NCBI RefSeq assembly: GCF_019059575.1
Contig: NW_024881982.1
Coordinates: forward strand, 186,001-250,000
From: Amphibalanus amphitrite
Lineage: Eukaryota; Arthropoda; Thecostraca; Balanomorpha; Balanidae
Direction: 5' to 3'
DNA: 64,000 nt
The notes under the pieces were generated by a model. That model had not been told where the DNA came from. It saw nothing but the letters and a program-made list of their open reading frames with translations, and did no database searches. Position 1 is the stretch's first letter, and the number at the start of each line of letters is the position of its first letter. Below, in pieces: positions 37,401 through 49,400 of this stretch. A program made the translations under genes and the position numbers.

Positions 37401-40400
37401 TTCATCATCCGCCTCACATACGTCCATGAGATGAAACCATTCACCTGTGTGGAGGTAAATCCTTCTTTCACCAGCCCTGTGCTAAGATGAATCCTGTCAG
37501 TTATCACCTACCCTATGTAAAGGTGAAGTCAGTCGGTACTCACCTGCCCTGTGTGAAGGTGAACTCAGTCGGTACTCACCTGCCCTGTGTGAAGGTGAAT
37601 CCGACGAAGGGCAGGTGCAGTGCCGTGAAGAAGGCGTTGGTGACGGGCGGCAGGGTCTCCGAGCTGCGCACGTCCAGGTCGTCCACGTCGAAGTTGCTCG
37701 TGTCGCACGGCGAGCTCACCTCAGGCACGTAGGGCGCCGTGGAGTCGCGAATCGTGTCCCAGTCGATATCGACGAACCACGGGTGGCTCTGCGGGCCACC
37801 GGCCAACGGCGCCGTCAGTACGGGATACAGGCGACTTTTGACCGCGACTGAACAATAGGGATTGAGTGCGAGGGCGTACGTCGCACACAATCATTGTTTA
37901 ATAACTATGTTCATATTTGTTATTAGCTACTTTCAATTTTATCATATGATGTCCATAACCATCATGAAAAATTGAGAATCATTCCACGTTCCCTGAAAGG
38001 CCGTTTTGGGATGAACGTCTCATTACACTAGAATGCCGGCCCTCGCGGTCGCTCGCCGGCCGGGCCGTACCTTGAAGTCGTCGATACCGTTCTGGCCGAG
38101 CCGGTACTCCTTGGCGCAGATGAGTCGCTTCAGCAGGTCCTTGGCCGTGTCAGACACCTCGACGTCGGACGGAAAGTCCAGGCAGTTCTGAGGGGCGCCG
38201 CGCACAGGGCGTTGAGTGCGGCCAAATGAATCACAGGAAATCACCAGAACATCATTTGATGAAGATATCGCCCGTAGAGCAAAAACAATGTAAAAGGCAA
38301 TAATGCTGACCAAAAGACGCAACCATAACTTAACGAGGGATCAACGATCAACGAGGTGAGAATACAGCCTGCGTTCGTATTTCAAAGGAAGCGAGAGGAC
38401 ACTCAATCCTTCACGACCTTATCTGACCCCGCTTATCCAATGCACTGCCGCGTAACACACGACAAGCAGCAGCCCCTCCGGGTTGGTCCCCGGACGGACG
38501 GGCGGCACTCACACTGTGGTTCATGATCTTGCCGTACGTCTCCACCAGGCTCTCGGCGTAGAACGGCGTCTCGGCGTACAGCATCTCGTACATGCAGACG
38601 CCGAGCGACCACCAGTCGCACTCGGGCCCGTATCGGCCCTGGTTGTCCTCCATCGCCTGAGGGTAAACACATACACAATCAGTAACGGTAACACACGGTA
38701 AGCTGCGGTCACATTCGGTCAGTTCGTAAGTTCGGACTTCATACGCAGGCGGAGCATCTCTGGATTGATGTACTCACCCGGAGGGTCATTGGACTGGTGT
38801 AGTATGTACTCACGCGGAGTATTTCTGGGCTAGTGTACCACGCGGAGGATCTCTGGACTGATGTAGTCTGTACTTAGACTCACCCGGAGGATCTCTGGAC
38901 TGATGTAGTCTGTACTTTACCTCACTCGGAGGATCTCTGGACTGATGTACTCACCCTGAGGATTTCTGGACTGATGTACTTACGCGGAGGATTTCTGGAC
39001 TGATGTACTTACGCGGAGAACTTCTAGAATGATGTACTTACGCGGAGGATTTCTGGACTGATGTACTTACGTGGAGGATTTCTGGACTGATGTAGTCTGT
39101 CTGTACTAACCCGGAGGATCTCTGGACTAGTGTTCTAGCCCGGAGGATCTCTGGACTGATGTACTCACGCGGAGTATTTCTGGACTGATGTAGTCGGGCG
39201 TGCCCACGGCCACGTTGCTCTGCACGGTGCCGTCCTCGCTGAGCCGCAGGCAGGAGCCGAAGTCGGCCAGTCGGATGTGGCCGTTGGCGTCCAGCAGCAC
39301 GTTGTCGGGCTTGATGTCGCGGTGCACGTAGCGCAGCTTGTGGATCGAGTCGATGGCCAGCACCATCTCGGTGATGTAGAACTTGGCCATGCTCTCTGGG
39401 ATGCCGTCGGCGAACTTGGCCAGCAGCGTGAGCAGGTCGCCGCCGCAGTAGTAGTCCATCACCAGGTACTGCCGGGTCAGACGCGGGGGGAGGTCAGTAC
39501 TACCAGGTACTGCCGGGTCACACACGGGGGGGGGGGAGGTCAGTAGGGTAGGGTGGGGTAATTTGAGCATGTGGGGCAATTTGAACATAGTGTGAATAAC
39601 ACAAAATTACGGAAAATCCATAAGTGGCATGACAATAAGACCAATGAGAGAAATTATCGTAACTAAAAGGGCTATCATATGAACGGGGTTTAAAGTTTCA
39701 GGGAATGAAGATGTTGACGCACAGTGTAAAAAATCAATTTCGCAAGGAAAAACGCCTAACAACACGTCATTGCAACTTCATTGCAGCGCAAAATCTTGCA
39801 TTGCTAGCGCCTAATACGCAACGGCTTTTGTTGTATAATGACCTAATCAGTGCCTTCAATCCAAGAAATTTGCTTTTGAACCCTGTTTTTTAAAATGGCA
39901 AAATAACTTTTAGCGTGGGGTAATTTGAACATAGTGTGAGAATTTCAATGAAGACAGGGATACCTCCGAAAAAAAACAACGCTCCCAGTTTTTTTTGCCA
40001 ATATTTTCGAACCAAAGCAGTAGCAGATAAGTGATGCCAGTTTTAGAAAATTTACGTCTAATATCCGTCTAATGTCCGGCATTTTCGTTGATTTTCCGTC
40101 CAAAAATGTTAAAGTCAACTATTTGTCCAAATATGTCCGAATATTATGCAGCTATCAACACTCAAAACCGTCATTTATATTGCTTATCATGTAATTTTAC
40201 CAGCCGAAAAGTGTTCATTATATTGAGAGCTTAACAAGCTTTCCATTCGCCAATCAATGCTATGCACGATTACTTTATAAAAAGCGCTGAAGTGTAGCAA
40301 GCCATCGTCCAATGTTGTCCAGTCTGCTACCTTTGTCCAACCAATTCCGAATTGGACATTGGACAAAATCAGAACTCCAAATGTCCAGGTTTCGATTGGC

Positions 40401-43400
40401 ACCACTTTAACAGATGTAGTAAGGTTGGGAGAGTTTTTATCGAACAAAAATGATAGACGTTCTGTTAATTGAAGAGGGGCGAATTCGGTCAACTGACCGG
40501 TGTGCAGCGTGCAGATATTGATACTCTGCAACTGTTATTTTTGCTGTTGTGTTGATTTTTCAAGTGAAGGTATGTTTAGAATTGTTCTGCCTATTTGTTT
40601 ATGGGTCAAACAACATCGGTGCTGGCGAGACTATCGTTTTTATGACAGGTAAAGGCAGTATGTTCAAATTACCCCACGGTGGGGCAATTTGAACACACCG
40701 TGACTTGGTGGAGAAGTGAGGCTATGCTATTCAAGGTATGCTCGGCTCGTCCAAAAATGAGGCTTGCATGGTGAAAGCAAGTGACACTTGCGCTACTGAA
40801 ACAGTTTTTCTTCATCCAGGGTTGAACTGGAATTTGGTACAACGGAGAAGACGTAAAAATATGTTCAAATTACCCCACACTACCCTACTACCAGGTACTG
40901 CCGGGTCACACACGGGGGAGGGGAGGTCAGTACTACTTACTAGTGATGTCAATTACGGTAAATCTGAATACCGATACCAAACCAAATACCAACCAAACCC
41001 ATGGGGAAATACCGAAACCAAACCAACTTGGAAAAATGAGGGAAATACCAACTTTATACCAATTTCTTAGCCTTTTATATATTATTGAGGGTTCATGATA
41101 CCAACAAAATACCAAACACATTACGATTGAATTACCAAATACCAAGTTCGTATCGGTTTGGTGTCGGCATACAGGGGTCTATGATGACATTCATCCCTCA
41201 CCAAGTATGCGGCTAATAACTTGTGCACGCTTATGCCGTCCCCATGGACAGGGCACGGTTGGTCTGTCCAGGCCCAGACAGGTCCTGCCTATCGTCCCCA
41301 TGGACAGGGCCCTGTTGGTCTGTCCGGCGTGCGGACAGCCCTGCCCTCGGTCGAAACACAAACAGGCTGTCGCCACGGCCGCTCACGCCGCCGCTGCAGG
41401 CCCGGCCCGGTGCACGGGAGCATGGGTGCAGCGAGCGATAAACAGGCGCGCCGTGTCCGACCGGCGCGCCGCCGGACGGACCGACGGACCGACGGACGGT
41501 CCTGGCCGGCTGTCCGTCAGGCCTCATCAGATGCGGCTCGGCTCGCGGTCAGATACAGACCCGGTCAGGTCAGATACAGACCGGCACTGGCTCTCAGCTG
41601 TCGGGTCGGGTCCAGACCCGGCCGGCTCTCAGTCAGGCCTGATCAGATGCGACTCGGCCCTCGGTCAGATACAGACCCGGACTGGCTCCCGGTCAGACCC
41701 CGCCCGAACCAGCTCGGGTCTCCTGGGGCACGGGAGACAGGTGCTGACCCAGGGCGACCACTCGCGGAGGAAGAACTCCTTCAGCGCGTGCTTCCCGCGC
41801 CCTCAGGAAATCCCCCACTGACAGACGGTACGTATCATCCGGCGGGCCACCGACCAGACTATTGTCATTAGGCGCCGGCGTCACTGACCAGGTTGTTGTC
41901 GTCCTGGAAGGCATAGTGCAGGTCGGTGATCCAGCGCCGGTCGCCGTACACCAGCACGTCTCGCTCCTCCTGGAAGCAGGCCGTCTCCACCCGCTTCAGC
42001 ATCTCCCACTTGTTCAGAATCTTCATCGCAAACACCTGAAAAAAACACACACAGACAGATGGTGGGTTAGAATTGTCCGGCGTGTGTGTGAACAAGACAA
42101 TAACACAGGCGGATGGAGGAGAGACATGCACGTCGCACTTATTCAAAATTTTCATCATGGCGTTGTCGCTTCCATGGACAAGGACTACCATTTAACACGT
42201 GTTCTTTAACGTGTGCTGTCCAGAACATATGTAAGAGAGAAAAATATCGCTGATAAATAAATTTCGTGCGGCTAAACATGGATTATGGATATGAAAGGTC
42301 AACGTCAGAAAACAAGAGCCAGCACCAAACCATGGAATCACTTAACTGCATTCATTATATACACTAAACACTGAACAGGACTTCGTATCGAATCTCCAGA
42401 GGACACATCGCGTCCAGTGCGTCCTCCCTCGAGTCCAGCCCTCCCGCGGTGGCCAACCAGAATTTAGATGTTCAGAACCATGACCAACGCAACGATCACA
42501 CTATTCATTCCAAAACAAATTTACTGTCAGTGTCAACTCTGAAAAGAACAGATGAAACCTCTGAGAACGTCCTGCCCGGCCCGTATGGTGAGTGGTGAGC
42601 TTACCTTTTCTGTGGAGCGCATTTTGACGACGCAGACCTCTCCGAAGGCGCCGCGTCCGATCACCTTCAGAATCTCGAAGGCATCTCGACACAGCCGCAG
42701 CGACTTGACCCTCTGGACGACGGGCCGCGCTGTGGACAGAGGGGGTAGGTCAGCACGGGCTGTGGACAGAGGGGGTAGGTCAGCACGGGCTGTGTGCAGA
42801 GGGCAGAGCTCAGCACGGGCTGTGGACAGAGGCAGAGGTCAGCACGGGCTGTGTGCAGAGGGCAGAGCTCAGCACGGGCTGTGGACAGAGGCAGAGGTCA
42901 GCACGGGCTGTGTGCAGAGGGCAGAGCTCAGCACGGGCTGTGGACAGAGGGGAGGTCAGCACGGGCTGTGGACAGAGGGATCAGAGGTCAGACCAGGCTG
43001 TGTACAGAGGCGAAAGGTCAGCACGCGCTGTGGACAGAGGGGAGAGGTCAGCACGGGCTGTGGACAGAGGGGGGAGGTCAGCACGGGCTGTGGACGGTGG
43101 GGAGTGGGACGGGGATCGAACGCCCTGGATATCAACCATATCCCGAGCCTCTTGGAGGTAAGCTATGGTATTTCTGAGCATGATTAATAATGTAAATAGA
43201 GTGAATAACCTTATGCTCATGTTATATGTTGCAAAATGATATAATTAAAACTAAATTGATATATTTCGATATTGCACCGTCATCAGAATAAGAGTAGCAA
43301 TTAAGCAGCGAAACAAAGCTGATTCAAACGGAATACAAAATTTTTATTCCGTTTTATTTACAAAATATTTATTTTGTATTCCGTTTGAATCAGCTTTGTT

Positions 43401-46400
43401 TCGCTGCTTAATTGCTACTCTTATTCTGATGACGGTGCAATATCGAAATATATCAATTTAGTTTTAATTATATCATTTTGCAACATATAACATGAGCATA
43501 AGGTTATTCACTCTATTTACAATATCCCGAGCCCACCATAAACAAACGCAGAGTACCTATGTGTGAAAATGTGCCATGCATTACATGCATCACAGCGTCT
43601 AGCACGTTAGAGTGACGACTTTTATTACCGGTGTTTGTTATTCAAATCAACTTTCCAGTTCATATAAAATAAATATGAAACGCGACGATGACTGAACTGG
43701 ATGGCATCAAAGCAGTTGGTAACTGAATGTAATCTTGCAACATATATCCACAAATGGTTTAGGTGCCTATTGTGAGTCAGAAAGAAGCACCCCGGCAAGG
43801 TAGTCGCCACGCCGCAGCCCCCCCCCCCCCCCCCTGCCCGACTCCATGCGCCACGGGAACAGGCGGCGGCCGCTGCGGACCGCTGACCGACGGCCATTCA
43901 GCCGCGCACTGAGTGTGACGTCACACATAGCGGCGGCACCGGTGTGACGTCACCGGCTGGCCGGCCGCCAAGGACGGCGCGGCCGCCGTGCCGTGCAGAT
44001 GAGAGACGGAGGCACGGCCGGCGCCGGCAGCTCCTGAGCTGGGGTATATGGAGCGGTGCTCCGCCTGGGCGGGGGTCAGAGGCGCCGCCGGCTGATCGTA
44101 CCGCCGTGGCGATACCATGCTGACCGGCACCTCAGTGGACTGCCGAAAATTAACAGCGCACCGGCGGCATTTAGCCCGCCGACCCGCCAAACGCCGCACC
44201 GGCGGAGGGATGCCGTGCTCCCGGGGAAACGTCACCGGAGGGACACACACGCCACTGCACCGCATTGCATACCATTACAGTGTACTGCACTACATGGATG
44301 AGGGGCCAGCCAGCTATCGACGCTCGACTACTGATCCGTCCTTACTTTCCTCAGGACCTGCCGCACCAGTTCCCACGGTACCCCGGTCCGGACGACCAGG
44401 CAGCCCCCTCCAGACAACCGGCGCGGCGCGGTGGGGAGGACAGGTCCCCGCCGGACCATCCCCTCCCGGGAGTGACCGTTTGACTGGCTGTCACATTGGG
44501 AGATTCCCGTCCCAGAGCAACGATCTCTGCCAGTGCGTTACACAGCGCAGTCCTCTTTGTCCCATGTCCTTATCCTAGCCTCTCGTCCCATACCTCTGTA
44601 ATGACCTTCTCAGACCCCCCCCCCCCCCAGAAATAAACGGTGCTCACTCCCAACAAAGTAAGCAGAAAGCTCGCCTACACAGGTAGGCAGCTGTTGCCTT
44701 GTTGTGCACACCTTATCGGTATCGTTTGTCTTGTCACTCATCTATCAATTGGTTGAGAACGCCCGGATAGTTACTTTCAATCGGCCGGACGCTTCCCCAT
44801 ACCTGACTTCCAGACAGACGGAGGGATATCGCTGATAAGATGGGAAAAACGAGCAGCCAAGTGCTCGCTTTAAGGTCAAGTTCAAGATCAGGTCAAGATG
44901 GGTTACCGCATATTTTCATGTCAGCTGTGGCACGAGAAAAGTGCACACGTATTATGATTTATGAGTCATTTCACTCGCATCATTCAACAGAGGGGCTAGG
45001 TCAGTGAAGCAAGTAAACATCAGGTGGCCAGTCAGGGTCAGATCAAATCAGGTCACTTCATGATTGGTTCCCGACGCTCAGCGGTATTTATCTGATTTAG
45101 GTTATAACAAATGTAAAAAAAGACTGGAATAATGGAAAGTAACAACCGAAATGGCTAGCTAGTGTGCCACTTCCCCTTTTTTGGCCAGCCAGCAGCTGAG
45201 AGGGTAGGTGGGCTCCGGTAGCAGTGTGCTGAGAGGGTAGGTGGGCTCCGGTATCAGTGTGCTGAGAGGGTAGGTGGGCTCCGGTAGCAGTGAGCTGAGA
45301 GGGTAGGTGGGCGCCGGTAGCAGTAGGTGGGCTCCGGTAGCAGCTGAGAGGGTAGGTGCAGACTCCGGCCGCCGCGCGGCGCACGAGCGGGCGGCGCGCG
45401 CGCGTACGGCGCCGCCGGCTATTTCGGTCGCACGCACGGCGGCGATAATACGGGCCCGCCCTGTCCCGCTGTCCAAACAAACAGCCCGCCGCCGCCGAGC
45501 AGCGTGGCCGCCGCCGAGCCGCGCCGGTCGGCCAGCGACCCGCCGCACGGATCGGACAGACGGATCAGCGCGCCGCCCACCGACGGCTCACTATTGATCC
45601 GGGGTGTGACCCATCCCGGCCCGGCCCGGTCCGGAGGAGACACGGACCCGGCCCGGCCCGTCCTACCGTCCCCGTCCGTCACCCGGCACCAGCCGCGCCC
45701 GCAGAGACTGACGGGTACCGCTAGTCCAGTCGCCGATTTTCCGTCCCGGTTGAGGAAGAGCGAACGAATCGGACGCGTCACATGAGCCAGTGCAAATACG
45801 CAAACATGGTCATCTTCCGGCTAAAAAGTGGTCTGAACGAAAGCTAGGCCAACATGTCGCACTGAAAGTAAATTGGGTTTATGGACGCGCAGTTTCTTTT
45901 CGTTATCAGTAGACGTAAAGTCTGTAACAGTTGTAAAATGCCAAGATTTCGTTCATTAGGTTTTAGAGATAAGAGAAAACTGTGGTCGGATTACAATTTA
46001 GATCATGGGTATTGGGTGGCAGCCCCTCCAATCATTCATTCGAGTTGCAAGGTAAACAAATCGTTTATCACTTGGAATTATAGACCTATAGACAAACGAC
46101 GGTGTTCGTTTATCGCTACTCCTTCTTATCGCCTGTTGGCTCTCTGAGGGTAGATCAGTCACGTTTATGTATGTCACATAGTCCAATGTTTCCTTTACAT
46201 ATTTATGTTTTAATCCATCCGATTAATCTGAAGCTGAGCCAGTGAATGTTCCCTGATGGCCACTATCGACCCTTACATCGACATGCCACCCGTTACCACA
46301 AACTAGGTAGGGGCGGGCCGGCAGAGCGGAGCCATCAAATCTTTGTCACATTATTTCATTCCCTGGTGTGATTGCTGCTGTGGCGCCGACGGCCCGACTC

Positions 46401-49400
46401 GCGGCCGGCGCGTCGCCCGCGATGCGTCGCCGACGGCGCGCAAGGTCGGTGCGGCCGGGCGTCCGAAATAGCTGCGGCGGAGAGGGCAGCGCGGCGGGCC
46501 AACGAGCGGTAACGACGGGCGCCGGCCGGGCCGCCAGCTGACGGACGGCGCGGCGGCGGCGGCGGCGGCGGCAGCCCCCCACCGACCGCCGCCAGCCGGA
46601 CAACGAAACGCCGAGTCCACGAAGGAAATAACACGCCGCAAATGAAATGTCGGATGCTACATAAACAAATAAATAAATATGGGAAATGTATTGAAAATTG
46701 AGAGTGGTCAGCCGATAGCAATGTCGCCTGAACCATCGGAACTCTATGGGATTGCCATAACACTTGAATGATACATCTACCTACCCCATAAACAATAACC
46801 GCAAGCCTCTATCCTCTTCCAATTTGTTTCTTTTCTATGTCGCCCTATTCCATTGCCTCTTTCTGTGCAAAATCTCATAGAAACGCCAGTTCTTCAGGAG
46901 AAAGGGATGTACACTGCACAGTTTAATAAAATAGGTAAAATCGAGTTATTTTCTCAACTATGTACTGTGCGCTGGTCCCGAAATGTATGTTCGCTGGTCT
47001 GTGCACTAGTCGAGACCCCCCAAATCTCCGGTTTGCCGGTGGCAGGCGCAGCAGTGACCATCGACCAGCCGGCGCGGAGCGGACCGGCATTGATCTCCGC
47101 AGTCAGCGGCGCTGCGGACCGCCGCGGCCGCCCTCTCCACGGTCAGCGGCGCTGCGGACCGCCGCCGGGCCGCCCTCTCCACGGCTGCGGACCGCCGCGG
47201 CTGCCTTCTCCACGGCTGCGACTGCGGACCGCCGGTCTGCTCTCTCCACGTCTGCCCGCTGCCCGTCAGAGGGAGACCCTGCCGCCCATCAGAGGCCAGA
47301 GGGACACCCTGCTGACCGCCCGGGCTGCCCTCTCCACGGCTGCGACTGCGGACCGCCGGCTGCCCTCTCCACGTCTGCGGACGCCCTGCCACCCTCCCCC
47401 CGTCAGAGGGACGCCCTGCCGCCCGTCAGAGGGATACTCTGCCCCCCTCTTCCCAGCGGTCGGTGATAATTATGTGGGATAACCAACAGACGGAACATCG
47501 GCTGGACAGGACTGCTTTGGACCAGCACAGGTTACGTCCGCCATGAAATATAGGGTGTTCACTAAAAATTGACACAAACTTTGAATAACTGCACACCAAA
47601 AGCGAAGCAAGCTATTTCGATGCAACTTACCATAGAGATAAAAGGAACATTTCTCATCATATCGAGCATAAAATCTCACGGATATAATCAAAACAGTCGC
47701 GTAGGAGGTCGCTTTAAATAAGGACCACCGGAAGCCCATTGGCAGGCTTTCCCAAAATAGTGCGTCAATGGGAGAGTCTCGGACGTACAAATACCTAATG
47801 AAAACTTATAATGTCGAACTTAGTTACATACCGCAAGGTGGAAAGAAAGTTCTATGTGGGTGTGGGAGTCCGAAAAGCTGAAGTGGTGTTATTGTGAAGA
47901 TATTGACCTGAGGAAAGGTCGGGGCCCCGAAAACGCACGTGGAGGGGCTTTTTGGCACCTCACGGCGCAATGCTGCTGATCAGTAAGGTATCAGCTGTAC
48001 CAACACGAAGAAGGTATAACACACCTGAGGCTAGGCTGAGTAACAAACGGCGTAAATGATTTCTCGAAGCGACCGGGAACAGCATTAGGCAATAGACGTA
48101 AATATGCAATGGTCAAGAAAGGGCCAAAAAATTCAGAAAAAAGTCGAACTATTTAAGGAAGAAAGGTTATGTTTTTAGTTAAAGGGCGACAATTAACTAG
48201 ACAATGGAGTGTTCTGTAGTGATGCTATCGATGACACAAGAGCTAACGTCCATTTAAGTGTCAGTATGCAAGCTAACGCTGGATGCTATGGTGTATGTGT
48301 CTTTTCAAAGCATATTAACAATTCGACTTCATTCATCCAGGCTGGTCCTATATAATATGCTATTTTCGGAGCCAAGTGTATTATTTAGTACTCGAAGCTC
48401 ATGCAGAACAACATATGTAACCAGAAGGTAGTCTTCTGGTCCGACCTCGCGCCAGCACACTAACCAAGGGGCGCCTTGAGGACCCCGGCCGATGTAAAAA
48501 TTCCACTTGGAACGAGGCCCAATAAGCCGTTTGCCATGCCTGAAATTTAAGAAATGAGTATTAAATGTGTTTTGCCGAAGGCTATAACGTATGTTAGTGT
48601 CTTTAAATTTCATAGAAAATATCAATTGGTTGTTCGTTACCGCCATGAACTGGCCAAATTCACGGCCCACTGGTGCCAGGGCACGTGAAAACACTTCCAA
48701 GCAAATGTCCAAAAAGAGACATATGGGGATCAGGCAAATTTGTTGACGCTCTATAGCTTGCAGCAGGTGCAATGCGCTTTACAATAATGCCTCGTTTGTT
48801 CAAATCGGTACAGTTTTACTGAAGATACAGTCCGCTAAACTTTGTCTCAATTTTTAGTGAGCACATGTTAGGGATCCAGTCAGAAACAGACTGAGGCATC
48901 CAGCCAGAGACAGCCTGCTCCAACCCAGGGTGCCCCCGGCAGTCACCCAGGGTGGAACGGGCACTCACCCACGGTGGAGCGGGAAGTCACCCAGGGTGGA
49001 CCGGGCACTCACCCACGGTGTCCCCGGCATTCACCCACGGGGGACCGGCAGTCACCTACGGTGGAGCGGGAAGTCATCCAGGGTGGACCGGCACTCACCC
49101 AGGGTGCCCCCAGCAGTCACTCAGGGTGGACCGGGCAGTCACCCAGGGTGGACCGGGCAGTCACCCAGGGTGGACCGGGCAGTCACCCAGGGTGGACCGG
49201 GCAGTCACCCAGGGTGGAGCGGGAAGTCACCCATGGCGGACCGGGCACTCACCCACGGTGTCCCCGGCATTCACCCACGGTGGCGCGGGCAGTCATCCAG
49301 GGTGGACCGGGCGCGAGTAGAATTTCGACCCACCCCAGCGATCCCGGGATGCGTCAGAAACAAGTGCCAATAATTATAGTTCCTACAAAAAGTATGACGG

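Noticed and set aside
40933-41180. ACC-rich stretch (AATACCAAAC motifs) considered as a further MITE
   Set aside because: Weak mirrored ends and no target duplication could be defined.
42552-43187. 211-codon plus frame antisense to exon 2
   Set aside because: Created by the exon 2 acceptor array; repetitive and antisense to a conserved kinase exon.
48329-48772. 147-codon minus frame inside the mariner-like element, considered as transposase
   Set aside because: No DDE/DDD motif or helix-turn-helix recognisable, and it covers too little of the element.
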